Positions 25,537-33,578 of a DNA stretch of 53,828 nt are shown piece after piece (position 1 is the first letter of the stretch; every line of letters begins with the position of its first letter). Origin of the DNA: Oscillospiraceae bacterium. Lineage in GTDB: Bacteria; Bacillota; Clostridia; Oscillospirales; Ruminococcaceae. The stretch is taken from contig JAFQIY010000047.1 in assembly GCA_017415165.1 (NCBI GenBank), positions 1 to 53,828 on the forward strand, given 5' to 3'. The position numbers were made by a program, and so were the translations under genes. The notes under the pieces are model-generated. The model did not search any database and was not told the origin of the DNA. It worked only from the letters and a program-made list of their open reading frames with translations.

Positions 25537-26865
25537 TTACTTCTGTGCTGTTGCAACGAAGATATCGTAGATAGCTCTGATTGCAGGCTCGAAGTCCTCG
25601 TTTGTAACACCGATGATGATGTTAAGCTCAGAAGAGCCTTGGTCAATCATCTTAACGTTGATTTTAGCGTGTGCAAGTGCGGAGAAAATTCTGCCCGCTG
25701 TACCGCGTGCCTTTCTCATAGAGCGTCCAACAACTGCGATGAGCGCAAGGTCGTCTTCAACATCCATATGGTCAGGATGAACACGGAAATTGATTTCGTC
25801 AAGAACATTCTGCTGAACAGGCTTGAAAGCGTCTGTGTTTACGATAACGCTCATTGTGTCGATACCTGAAGGCATATGCTCAAAGTTCATACCGTTCTTT
25901 TCAAGAGCACGGAGCACATTTCTGCCGAAGCCCTGCTCGCTGTTCATCATATCCTTTTCGATATTGATTACAGAGAAGCCCTTCTTGCCTGCGATACCTG
26001 TAATAACGTACTCGCTTGTTTCGTCGGAGTCAGCAACAATCATTGTACCTCTGTCCATAGGACGGTTTGTGTTCTTGATGTTGATTGGAATACCAGCCTT
26101 ACGAACAGGGAAAATAGCGTCCTCGTGAAGAACACCTGCACCCATATAAGCAAGCTCACGAAGTTCACGGTATGTGATAGTCTTGATTGGCTCAGGATTT
26201 TCAACAATTCTCGGGTCGCAGATAAGGAAGCCAGAAACGTCAGTCCAGTTTTCGTAAATCTTAGCGTTTACTGCGCTTGCAACGATAGAGCCTGTTACAT
26301 CGGAGCCGCCGCGGGAGAATGTACGGATTGTATCGTTAGGCATTGAGCCGTAGAAACCTGGGATTACAGCGTATTCACATCTTGCAAGTCTCGGACCGAG
26401 GAGAGAAAGTGTCTTTTCAAGGTCAAACACGCCGTTTTCGCCGAACTTGATGTAGCCTGCAGGGTCGATGAATTCGAACTTGAGGAAAGCGGCAAGAACG
26501 ATGCTGTTGAGGTATTCACCTCTTGAAGCAGCGTAGTCACGTCCTGCACGGTGTTCGAAAGCGTTCTTTATTTTTGTGAATTCCTTTTCGAGGGAAATAT
26601 CAAGACCAAGCTCGGAAATGATACCGTTGTAGCGTTCCTCAATTGCAGCAAATTCTTCAGCGAAGTTTGCACCCTCAGCAGCCTTAGCATAGCAAGCGTA
26701 AAGCATATCGGTAACCTTTGTATCCTCGCTGAAGCGCTTGCCGGGAGCAGAAGCAACAACGAAACGTCTGTCAGGGTCAGCAAGAACAATTTCCGCAACC
26801 TTTCTGAACTGATTAGCGTCAGCAAGGGAGCTGCCGCCGAACTTAACAACCTTGATATTACTCAT
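25537..26865 (-). CDS. lysC: Aspartate kinase
   Basis: Phosphorylates aspartate to enter the lysine, threonine and methionine pathways. 442 residues from the chosen ATG (AAAGG ten to eleven bases upstream; six further codons upstream are open but lack a ribosome site). Motifs: VVKFGGSSLAD at the N-terminus, FSRGGSDVTGSIVA (aspartate binding), YENWTDVSGFLICDP and TYRELRELAYMGAGVLHEDAI. Two ACT domains at the C-terminus (FSVINIEKDMM and LIAVVGRSMRKARGT) point to allosteric control by lysine or threonine. It is a stand-alone gene without asd or dap genes nearby. Its 5' leader is predicted to contain a palindromic repeat; no lysine riboswitch was recognised. Confidence 0.93.
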   Translation of the reverse strand: MSNIKVVKFGGSSLADANQFRKVAEIVLADPDRRFVVASAPGKRFSEDTKVTDMLYACYAKAAEGANFAEEFAAIEERYNGIISELGLDISLEKEFTKIKNAFEHRAGRDYAASRGEYLNSIVLAAFLKFEFIDPAGYIKFGENGVFDLEKTLSLLGPRLARCEYAVIPGFYGSMPNDTIRTFSRGGSDVTGSIVASAVNAKIYENWTDVSGFLICDPRIVENPEPIKTITYRELRELAYMGAGVLHEDAIFPVRKAGIPINIKNTNRPMDRGTMIVADSDETSEYVITGIAGKKGFSVINIEKDMMNSEQGFGRNVLRALEKNGMNFEHMPSGIDTMSVIVNTDAFKPVQQNVLDEINFRVHPDHMDVEDDLALIAVVGRSMRKARGTAGRIFSALAHAKINVKMIDQGSSELNIIIGVTNEDFEPAIRAIYDIFVATAQK

Positions 26866-26890
26866 AGAAAAACAACCTTTCAAATGTAAA

Positions 26891-27001
26891 AGTCAGGAGT
26901 TAGGAATGTGGAGTGTGGAGTGTAAATAACAAATACAATTGTTCAGAAGAGTTATTATGAACACTCATAACTCCTCACTCCACTCTCAAAACTCCTAACT
27001 C
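26891..27001. repeat. Degenerate palindromic repeat inside the lysC leader
   Basis: AGTCAGGAGTTAGGAATGTG to ACTCTCAAAACTCCTAACTC: outer arms GAGTTAGGA / TCCTAACTC and inner GGAGTGTGGAGTG versus CACTCCACTC. The centre differs from the full copies. It lies between the predicted lysC promoter and the lysC start, so it would be transcribed as a long hairpin. Confidence 0.75.
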
Positions 27002-27012
27002 AATTATATACT

Positions 27013-27041
27013 ATTATAAATAAATTCCCCCATTAAATCAA
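27013..27041 (-). promoter_or_regulatory. Promoter of lysC
   Basis: Minus strand TTGATT, 17 bases, TATAAT. The predicted leader is about 140 bases and consists mostly of the repeat. Confidence 0.75.
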
Positions 27042-27101
27042 TAGGTATATAAAACAAAAATAACAGCAGAAACGATGTCCGTTTGTGAAAAACGACTGTA
27101 T

Positions 27102-30100
27102 TTACACGGTGGACAAGATAGTGGACGAACCGTCCTTGTCCTTTGCTACACTTATTCCGCAGGGGATTACCGATTTAAGCTCGCTGACGTGAGAAATTAT
27201 ACCGATTGTACTTCTTTCGCTTGTTAATCCGCAGAGTATACCGACAGCCTCACGAAGCAGACCCGTGTCAAGGGAGCCGAAGCCCTCATCAATGAACATA
27301 GCCTCGATTTTTATTCCGCCGCTTCTGCTTTGAGCAACAGAGGAAAGTCCCAGCGAAAGCGCAAGGGAAATCAGGAATTTCTCGCCGCCTGACAAGTCCT
27401 TTACGCTGTATTTTGCGCTGCCGTCAGCGGTGAGATTTTCAACCTCCAAATCAAGTCCCTGCTTTGAGTTTGCCGCAAGGTCGGTCTTTATGCAAAGACG
27501 GAAGCGTCCGCCGTGCACACTCGAAAGTATCTCGTTTGCCTGCTCCACAACAAGTCCCAGAATTATTCCGAGAATGTAGCGTGTGAAGGAAATGCCCTTA
27601 CTGCCGACCATAAATTTAGCGTAGGCGGAAAGCTTGTCGTATTCCTCGCGCCGCTTCTCGCTTTCGGCAAATTTCACGGAGCAGTCCTCAATCAGCTTTT
27701 TCAGCCGCTCGGATTTCTGCGCCGAAAGAGACAGCCTTGCGGAAAGGTCAGCAAATGCACCCTGAGCTTCCTCCGCTTCACTTCGGAGGGCTTCAAGCTC
27801 AGGCTTTTCCTTGCCCTCAAGCTCAGCTTTAAGCTGTGAAATCCGCTCACCCAGCGAGTGACGGTCAAGGTCGTAGCGTTCAGTCTCGGCGGCATATTCT
27901 GCGGCGGTGCTGTCAGGAAGAAGTGCCTTTTTGTACTCCTCAACAGACGGGAAACCTGCCTGTGAAAGCCGCAGGGTAAAGTTTTTGTTTGCGTTGTCAC
28001 AGCTTTTCTGCGCCGCAAGAATTTCCTCCTCAGCCTGAGAAAATGCCGCAGAAGCTTCAATTCTGCACCTTTCCGCCGTTTTCACAGCTTCGTCAAATGT
28101 GTACTTTTCCTTTTCGAAATTTTCTGTTTCAGCCCTGAGCACAGCAACTCCCGTACTGTAGGAAGCGGCGTCAGGGTAACGCTTGTCAAGCTGACTTCTG
28201 AGGGTTTCAGCCTCGGCATTTGCCGCAGAAGCTTCATTCTGAAGTCGGATTTTCCGCTGAGACGCTTCCTCGGATTTGACTTTCAGCTCCTCACGCTGAG
28301 CCGAAAGCTGTGAAATGTGCTGACCAAGCTGCGGAAGAAGTGCGTTTTTCTTCTGAGCGGTTTCAGCTTCTGCCGTAACCCTTTTAAGCTCGTCTGCCGA
28401 GTAGCCGCAGTCCTCCATAATTTTCAGCATATTGCCGATATGCTCCTCAGCGGCAGGAATTCGTGCTTCCTGTGCGGCGGCTTCATTGTGCTTGTCCGAA
28501 GCCGCTTTGTATGCGGTCTCGAAAGCCGTCTTTGCGCTTTTTACCGCCTCGGCAGTAACCGTGCTGCCCGAATTTACCGCGGGACAAGGGTGTAATGTGC
28601 TGCCGCAGACGGGACAGGGCATACCCTCTTTCAGCGACGAGGAAAGCTCTGCTGCGGTGTTTGCAATAAAATCAGCATAAAGACTGTCGTAATTCTTTTC
28701 AGCGGCGCATTTTTTCTCGTCAAGCACAGCCGCTTCATTTTTCAGTTTTGCAACATCGTTTCGTATATCATCAAGGGCACGGCGGTAGACAAGCAGCTTC
28801 TTTTCTGCTTCTGCGCCGCCTTCAAGCGCCTTTTTTCTGCTCAGCAAATCAGGCAGCACCGCCGCATATTTGTCACGGATTTCCACCTGCTCAGCTTCAA
28901 GCTTCTGAATTTCAGCCGCAGTTTTTTTCTCCGACTCCGCAAGCATCAGACAATTTCTTTCAGCGTCCATAAGCTCTCTTGCTACCTTGCTTCTGCGTGC
29001 ATCTGCGGCGCCGATTTTGTCGTAGACATCGGCAAGTCCCGTCAGCACAGCAAGCTCCGAAAGCTTTGTCTTGTATGCCTTTTCGCCCTCTGCAACAGCC
29101 TTGCCCTTTTCAGTTACCGCCGCAAAATTCCTTTCAGCTTTCTCGGCGTAAACCCGTGCCGAGTCAAGCTGTTTCTTACGGCTCTGAAGTGCTTCTGCCG
29201 CAGAAATTGTTTCCGCATATTCGGGACGGAGCTTTCCTGCCTCGGCATTTTTCGCAAGGGCAGATTTTACAGAAGCTATTCTGTCAGCAAGCTTGTCAAG
29301 TTCAGCAATTTGTTTTTCCGTTTCCTCAGCCGCAGAAAGTTTTTCCGTCAGCACCTCCGCCGCCGTAAGCTTTTCACGGATTACGGAAAGGCTTGCCTTA
29401 GCCTTTTCAACCATCGACGCAAGCATTGCCTTTTCCTCGTCAAGCCTTTCAGTCTCCTGCCTGAGTCCGTCAATGCTTTCGGCATTTTCCGCCGCAAGAA
29501 CAGCTTTCAGTGCCGTATCCTCGTGGTCGATTTCGTTTTTCATAGCAGCCGCTTTTTCGGCAAGCTTCGCAGAAATTGCCGTGTACTTGTCAGCAGCAAA
29601 AAGCGTCGAGAGGGTGTTTTCCTTGTCCTCACTCTTTGAGGTAAGCAGACGTTCAAACTGACCCTGCGGAAGAATTACAACCTGTCTGAACTGGTCGGCG
29701 TCAAGACCTGTAATCCGCTTCGCCTCGTCGTTAACCTTTGTAAAAGTCGGGTTTTCAAATATGGCACGGAACTGTCCCTCCGACTCCTCATAGACGAAGC
29801 AGTCCTGCTTGCTTTCTTCCTTTTTGCTTCGGGGCGTGATACGGATTGTCCGTGTGAACTTGTAGAGTCTGCCCCCCGAACGGAAAGTGAACTCAACCTC
29901 TGTAGGGAGATTTTCCGCCGCAGGAAGTGCGCATCTGAAAGTTGAACGGCTGTCACCGCTTGACCTGCCGTAAAGGGCGTACATCATAGCATCGAGAATT
30001 GCCGTCTTGCCTGAGCCTGTTGCGCCGTGAATAAGGAACAGGCTGTTCAGTTTTTCGAAATCTATTTCAACAGCGTCCGCATAAGAAGCAAACGCCTGCA

Positions 30101-30122
30101 TTTTCAATCTGACAGGGAGCAT
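27102..30122 (-). CDS. sbcC: SbcC-type SMC-like ATPase
   Basis: Large subunit of the SbcCD (Rad50-Mre11-like) nuclease, which processes hairpins and blocked DNA ends. 1006 residues. Walker A IHGATGSGKTAILDAMMYAL (about 33-52), two long coiled-coil arms rich in Ala/Glu/Lys, the zinc hook MPCPVCGSTLHPCP near residue 508, the ABC signature KDLSGGEKFLISLALSLG and Walker B MFIDEGFGSLD. All key residues look intact. Ribosome site AAGGAGG. It lies 16 bases after rsmE on the same strand. The nuclease partner gene sbcD, normally directly upstream, is not next to it. Confidence 0.93.
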   Translation of the reverse strand: MLPVRLKMQAFASYADAVEIDFEKLNSLFLIHGATGSGKTAILDAMMYALYGRSSGDSRSTFRCALPAAENLPTEVEFTFRSGGRLYKFTRTIRITPRSKKEESKQDCFVYEESEGQFRAIFENPTFTKVNDEAKRITGLDADQFRQVVILPQGQFERLLTSKSEDKENTLSTLFAADKYTAISAKLAEKAAAMKNEIDHEDTALKAVLAAENAESIDGLRQETERLDEEKAMLASMVEKAKASLSVIREKLTAAEVLTEKLSAAEETEKQIAELDKLADRIASVKSALAKNAEAGKLRPEYAETISAAEALQSRKKQLDSARVYAEKAERNFAAVTEKGKAVAEGEKAYKTKLSELAVLTGLADVYDKIGAADARRSKVARELMDAERNCLMLAESEKKTAAEIQKLEAEQVEIRDKYAAVLPDLLSRKKALEGGAEAEKKLLVYRRALDDIRNDVAKLKNEAAVLDEKKCAAEKNYDSLYADFIANTAAELSSSLKEGMPCPVCGSTLHPCPAVNSGSTVTAEAVKSAKTAFETAYKAASDKHNEAAAQEARIPAAEEHIGNMLKIMEDCGYSADELKRVTAEAETAQKKNALLPQLGQHISQLSAQREELKVKSEEASQRKIRLQNEASAANAEAETLRSQLDKRYPDAASYSTGVAVLRAETENFEKEKYTFDEAVKTAERCRIEASAAFSQAEEEILAAQKSCDNANKNFTLRLSQAGFPSVEEYKKALLPDSTAAEYAAETERYDLDRHSLGERISQLKAELEGKEKPELEALRSEAEEAQGAFADLSARLSLSAQKSERLKKLIEDCSVKFAESEKRREEYDKLSAYAKFMVGSKGISFTRYILGIILGLVVEQANEILSSVHGGRFRLCIKTDLAANSKQGLDLEVENLTADGSAKYSVKDLSGGEKFLISLALSLGLSSVAQSRSGGIKIEAMFIDEGFGSLDTGLLREAVGILCGLTSERSTIGIISHVSELKSVIPCGISVAKDKDGSSTILSTV

Positions 30123-30138
30123 ATTGACCCTCCTTGAT

Positions 30139-30858
30139 TTACATATTGCCCGTAAGGTTCATAAGGATTGCCGTGACCGCAATCGGACAGGTTTCGCACC
30201 GCAGAATTCTTTCACCGAGCCAAATCTGAGTTGCACCTGCGTTTTCGGCAGCCTCAGCTTCGGCACGTTCAAATCCGCCCTCTGAGCCAATCATCACAGC
30301 AATTGATTTTGCTTCGGCAACAGGCATTGACGAAAGCTTCTCGCCGCCGTTTTCGTAGCAGAAAAGCTTCAGCTCGGATTTTTTCATATCTTCAAGAGCC
30401 TGCTTCATCGTCATCAGCGGAGCAATTTCAGGAATTATTCCCCTGCCTGACTGCTTAGCCGCCTCCTCAGCAATTTTCTGCATACGCTCCTGCTTTTTGC
30501 GGTAGGACTTTTCATCGGGACGTGCAATACAGCGTGACGAAATAAACGGCACAATACGGGTCACGCCAAGCTCCGTGGTTTTCTGAATAATAAGCTCAAG
30601 CTTGTCCTGTTTTGGGTACGCCTGATAAAGCGTAAGTTCAACAGACGGCTCACTTCGGCTTGTCTCCGTGCCGACAACCCTGCACAGCACCTCCGTCTCG
30701 GTAATGCTCTCGATTACGCAGTTGTAGTCCGTGCCGCTGTGGCAGAAGGTTATTTCCTCACCCTTTTTCATTCTCAGTGAGTAGCCTATATGACGTGCAT
30801 CGCTTCCTGTAACGGTTATGAAATCCGACGCAGGTGCATCGGTAAAAAATCTTGGCAT
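30139..30858 (-). CDS. rsmE: 16S rRNA (uracil(1498)-N3)-methyltransferase
   Basis: SPOUT-family methyltransferase that modifies U1498 of 16S rRNA. 239 residues. The N-terminal PUA-like part (MPRFFTDAP, ARHIGYSLRMKKGEEI), then the knot domain with LYQAYPKQDKLELIIQKTTE, LGVTRIVPF, VMIGSEGGFERAEAE and LGERILRCETCPIAVTAIL. The last motif has two Cys where most family members have LR(T/V)ETA. A near-consensus promoter lies at 30892-30920. The gene is the first of a two-gene unit with sbcC. Confidence 0.94.
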   Translation of the reverse strand: MPRFFTDAPASDFITVTGSDARHIGYSLRMKKGEEITFCHSGTDYNCVIESITETEVLCRVVGTETSRSEPSVELTLYQAYPKQDKLELIIQKTTELGVTRIVPFISSRCIARPDEKSYRKKQERMQKIAEEAAKQSGRGIIPEIAPLMTMKQALEDMKKSELKLFCYENGGEKLSSMPVAEAKSIAVMIGSEGGFERAEAEAAENAGATQIWLGERILRCETCPIAVTAILMNLTGNM

Positions 30859-30891
30859 TGCAGTTGCTCCTCTGAAATTTACTTTAGAATT

Positions 30892-30920
30892 ATTATACTA
30901 TTTTTATGCTGGTTAGTCAA
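30892..30920 (-). promoter_or_regulatory. Promoter of rsmE-sbcC, -35 overlapping a repeat end
   Basis: Minus strand TTGACT, 17 bases, TATAAT. The first two T of the -35 box are the last two bases of repeat copy B. Confidence 0.85.
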
Positions 30921-31041
30921 ATTATAATTTGTCTGTGAGTGTGGAGTTAGGAGAGTGGAGTGAGGAGTTAAAGAGAACCATAGTTTACACAACAACTCCA
31001 CACTCCACTCTCAACACTCCTAACTCTATAAATTATAATTT
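30919..31041. repeat. 123-bp palindromic repeat, full copy B
   Basis: Same length and terminal AAATTATAATTT as copy A, with one visible change in the left arm (GGAGTTAGGAG instead of GGAGTTTGGAG). It lies between the mgtE terminator and the rsmE promoter. Confidence 0.92.
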
Positions 31042-31054
31042 CTAACCAAAACAC

Positions 31055-31089
31055 AAAACCACTTCCGACTTTAAATCAGAAGTGGTTTT
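31055..31089 (-). terminator. mgtE terminator
   Basis: AAAACCACTTC / GAAGTGGTTTT with an AT-rich loop, immediately after the mgtE stop on the minus strand and followed by TTTTGTG. Confidence 0.8.
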
Positions 31090-31091
31090 AA

Positions 31092-32450
31092 TTACTGTAA
31101 TCTGTCCGCAAGAATATTTGTTGCAATCGTGAAGTAAATCAGAAGTGAGCAGGAGTCCACAACCGTTGTGATAAGCGGTGTTGCCATTATGGCAGGGTCA
31201 AGCTTTATCGCCTTAGCCGCCATAGGAAGCATTGCTCCCACAAGCTTTGCAAGTATAACCGTGCCGATAATCGACAGTGCTATAACAACCGCAAGCTCAG
31301 GGTCGCTGTAGGTAATCCATATTCTCGCGCCGTTTACTATCGCAAGCACAACCGAGCAGATAAATGCAATTCTGAATTCCTTGAAAATAACCTTGAAGAA
31401 GTCCCTCAGACGGATTTCCTCAATTGCCATACCGCGGATAATCAGCGTCGAGCTCTGAGAGCCGCAGTTTCCTCCCGTACCCATTACCATCGGCATAAAC
31501 GAAACCAGCATCGGTATCATCGAAATCTGCGACTCGAAGCGGGTCGAAATCATACCCGTCAGCGCCGCCGAAAGCATCAGCACCAGCAGCCACGGAATAC
31601 GGCTTTTTGCGTGTTGCCATACAGACGTCTTGAAGTAGCTGTCCTCCGCAGGCATAACCGCCGCCATCTTTGCAAAGTCCTCGGTATTTTCTTCCTGAAG
31701 TACGTCCATCGCGTCGTCGAAGGTTACAATGCCCACAAGTCGGTTTTCGTTGTCAACAACGGGCATTGCCGCAAAGTCGTACTTTGACATCGTGCGGGCA
31801 ACGTGCTCCTGGTCATCGTGGGTATTGACGGAAATCACGTTTGTTTCCATAATATCCTCAATGCGCTCATTTTCGTCCGCAACAAGCATATCCAGCACCG
31901 TAACAACGCCCAGAAGCTTTCTTGCCTCCGTAACGTAGCAGGTATAGACCGTCTCTTTAACAAGACCTATTTTTCTTATACGCTCAAAAGCTTCCTTGAC
32001 AGTAATCTCCCTGCTGAAGTAGACAAACTCCGTAGTCATAACAGAGCCTGCGCTGTCCTTGGGGTACTTGAGAAGCTCATTGATTTGTTTTCTTGTTTCG
32101 CTGTCAGTGTTACGCAGAATACGCGAAACGACATTCGCAGGCATTTCCTCAATAATGTCAACCGTATCGTCGATATAAAGCTCATCAATAACGTATCGGA
32201 GCTCCTTGTCCGAGAAAATATTGATAAGCTTCATCTGAGTGTCGCTGTCCATATAGGTAAACGCCTCAGCCGCAAGCTCCTTAGGGAGAATGCGGTACAG
32301 CATAATCAGTTGTTTTTCGCTGAAATCCTCGTCCTCGTCAAGCTCGCTTATAAGGAAAGCAAGGTCAGCAGGGTTCATCTCCTGCAAATCGGACTTGAGG
32401 GCAGCGAATTGCTTATTCCCGATTAATTCGAGAGCAAGCTCCTTATCCAT
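31092..32450 (-). CDS. mgtE: MgtE-type magnesium transporter
   Basis: Mg2+ channel/transporter of the inner membrane. 452 residues: N-terminal superhelical domain (about 1-120), two CBS domains (TTEFVYFSREITVKEAFERI and METNVISVNTHDDQEHVART regions, about 125-250) that sense cytoplasmic Mg2+, a plug helix, and five membrane helices from about 280. Family motifs include FMPMVMGTGGNCGSQSSTLI and GAMLPMAAKAIKLDPAIMAT, with the pore Asp in LDPA. ATG start with AGGAGG eight bases ahead. A consensus promoter, a short ORF and alternative hairpins form a ~208-base leader that suggests Mg2+-dependent control. Confidence 0.96.
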   Translation of the reverse strand: MDKELALELIGNKQFAALKSDLQEMNPADLAFLISELDEDEDFSEKQLIMLYRILPKELAAEAFTYMDSDTQMKLINIFSDKELRYVIDELYIDDTVDIIEEMPANVVSRILRNTDSETRKQINELLKYPKDSAGSVMTTEFVYFSREITVKEAFERIRKIGLVKETVYTCYVTEARKLLGVVTVLDMLVADENERIEDIMETNVISVNTHDDQEHVARTMSKYDFAAMPVVDNENRLVGIVTFDDAMDVLQEENTEDFAKMAAVMPAEDSYFKTSVWQHAKSRIPWLLVLMLSAALTGMISTRFESQISMIPMLVSFMPMVMGTGGNCGSQSSTLIIRGMAIEEIRLRDFFKVIFKEFRIAFICSVVLAIVNGARIWITYSDPELAVVIALSIIGTVILAKLVGAMLPMAAKAIKLDPAIMATPLITTVVDSCSLLIYFTIATNILADRLQ

Positions 32451-32457
32451 AAAAAAA

Positions 32458-32523
32458 CCTCCTATTCAATTGAAATAGAAGGCATAAAACTGCTGTATCA
32501 AGAAGCAATTCAATTGGTTCTTG
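32458..32523 (-). promoter_or_regulatory. Alternative hairpins before the mgtE ribosome site
   Basis: On the minus strand CAAGAA (32523-32518) can pair with TTCTTG (32504-32499). CAATTGAA (32516-32509), located in that loop, can instead pair with TTCAATTG (32474-32467), which ends three bases from the AGGAGG of mgtE (32463-32458). The two pairings conflict sterically or form a pseudoknot. This is the arrangement expected of a translation- or transcription-control leader. Confidence 0.5.
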
Positions 32524-32527
32524 GTTT

Positions 32528-32617
32528 TTACGGCAATGAAACGGACGCACTTACTGCATACGTACCAAAGCCGCAACTTCGCGGTTTTATACCCTTGCCA
32601 TTATTCCCGGCGTCCAT
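32528..32617 (-). CDS. 29-residue leader peptide of mgtE
   Basis: Short ORF with a strong ribosome site: AAAGGAG eight bases before ATG at 32617. The peptide starts MDAGNNGKGIKPRSC and continues GFGTYAVSASVSLP before TAA. It lies entirely in the predicted mgtE leader, starting about 42 bases after the likely transcription start and ending 77 bases before mgtE. The coding sequence itself contains a CCGC/GCGG hairpin at codons 12-16. Leader peptides control Mg2+ transport genes in enterobacteria (MgtL); no sequence similarity to MgtL is claimed. I do not recognise the peptide family. Confidence 0.6.
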   Translation of the reverse strand: MDAGNNGKGIKPRSCGFGTYAVSASVSLP

Positions 32618-32665
32618 TTTTTTCACTCCTTTTTGCAGTACATATTTGTTCAAGCAACAATTTTT

Positions 32666-32694
32666 ATTATACACTTTTTTCATTTGCCTGTCAA
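32666..32694 (-). promoter_or_regulatory. Consensus promoter of the mgtE leader and mgtE
   Basis: Minus strand TTGACA (32694-32689), 17 bases, TATAAT (32671-32666), both perfect. The -35 lies 19 bases from the end of repeat copy C. Confidence 0.92.
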
Positions 32695-32712
32695 CAAAAA
32701 ATTAATGAAGAT

Positions 32713-32835
32713 AAATTATAATTTGTCTGTGAGTGTGGAGTTTGGAGAGTGGAGTGAGGAGTTAAAGAGAACCATAGTTTACACAACAACTCCACACTCC
32801 ACTCTCAACACTCCTAACTCTATAAATTATAATTT
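32713..32835. repeat. 123-bp palindromic repeat, full copy C
   Basis: Appears identical to copy A throughout, including both AAATTATAATTT ends and the AAAGAGAACCATAGTTTACA core. It lies between the mazF stop and the mgtE promoter. Confidence 0.93.
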
Positions 32836-32880
32836 GTACACTTGTTTTTTACTGTTCCTGCCCATAAGGCTAAGTATGCC

Positions 32881-33237
32881 TTATGTAGCGTCGTTAGGAA
32901 GTCCGAAGCTGATTGAAAGGGCACTGTTGACCTTAGTCATAGCAGTCGGGTCGAGCTCGCCCATTCTCTCCTTCAGACGTGTTTTATCAATGGTACGGAT
33001 TTGCTCAAGAAGAACAATGCTGTCCTTTTGCAGACCGCATTTGTCCGCCGCAAGCTCGATGTGGGTCGGCAGCTTGGATTTGTCACGCTGACTGGTGATG
33101 GCCGCAGCAATAACCGTGGGACTGTGCTTGTTGCCCACATCATTCTGCACAATAAGCACGGGACGGATACCTCCCTGCTCCGAACCTACAACGGGACTTA
33201 AATCCGCGTAATAAATTTCTCCCCTTTTCACAGACAT
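32881..33237 (-). CDS. mazF: MazF/PemK-type endoribonuclease toxin
   Basis: Sequence-specific mRNA interferase, 118 residues from the chosen ATG. Conserved features: [47 protein letters not shown] and the late [16 protein letters not shown]. This start has AGGAG nine bases upstream and matches the family N-terminus. A further 31 in-frame codons reach a GTG at 33330 that also has an AAGGGGA seven bases ahead, so a longer form cannot be excluded. No mazE-like antitoxin is adjacent: upstream is only this short stretch and then a repeat. It may be an orphan toxin or have a distant antitoxin. Confidence 0.9.
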   Translation of the reverse strand: MSVKRGEIYYADLSPVVGSEQGGIRPVLIVQNDVGNKHSPTVIAAAITSQRDKSKLPTHIELAADKCGLQKDSIVLLEQIRTIDKTRLKERMGELDPTAMTKVNSALSISFGLPNDAT

Positions 33238-33374
33238 TTTCATACACTCCTGTTTTACCGATTTGATAATATTGTTGACACTAATTTCCGAAATAATCAT
33301 CATCGGCAATTTTTTCTCGGACGTGTTCACGGGGTAATCCCCTTACTATTATATGCACGGACAAGGGGGGAGGT

Positions 33375-33517
33375 AAATTATAATTTGTCTGTGAGTGTGG
33401 AGTTTGGAGAGTGGAGTGAGGAGTTAAAGAGAACCATAGTTTACACAACAACTCCACACTCCACTATACGAACTTGTTCGTTTTCCACACTCCACACTCA
33501 CAGACAAATTATAATTT
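33375..33517. repeat. Palindromic repeat, 143-bp variant with perfect inverted ends
   Basis: The left part equals copies A and C up to CAACTCCACACTCCACT. It then holds an ACGAACTTGTTCGT palindrome and ends with CCACACTCACAGACAAATT ATAATTT, which is the exact inverse of the left end instead of the normal right end. It fills the spacer between mazF and the deaminase gene together with its promoter. Confidence 0.88.
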
Positions 33518-33543
33518 ACTTTTCCTTTATTATGTGCTATAAT
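33515..33543 (+). promoter_or_regulatory. Promoter of the deaminase gene
   Basis: TTTACT, 17 bases, TATAAT with TGC before the -10. The first three bases of the -35 are the end of the repeat. Confidence 0.65.
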
Positions 33544-33578
33544 ATCTGTAGTGACTTTCTCGGAAAGGATTGTTTTAT

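Noticed and set aside
26866-27101. Lysine riboswitch ahead of aspartate kinase
   Set aside because: The leader is occupied by a palindromic repeat, and none of the conserved lysine-riboswitch segments were recognised.
32451-32700. M-box magnesium riboswitch upstream of mgtE
   Set aside because: The leader is about 208 bases and mostly taken by a short ORF with its ribosome site; I could not lay out the M-box stems. A covariance search would decide.
32514-33091. Plus-strand open frames around the mgtE promoter and repeat copy C
   Set aside because: They run antisense to mgtE leader and mazF and translate the repeat; no ribosome sites.
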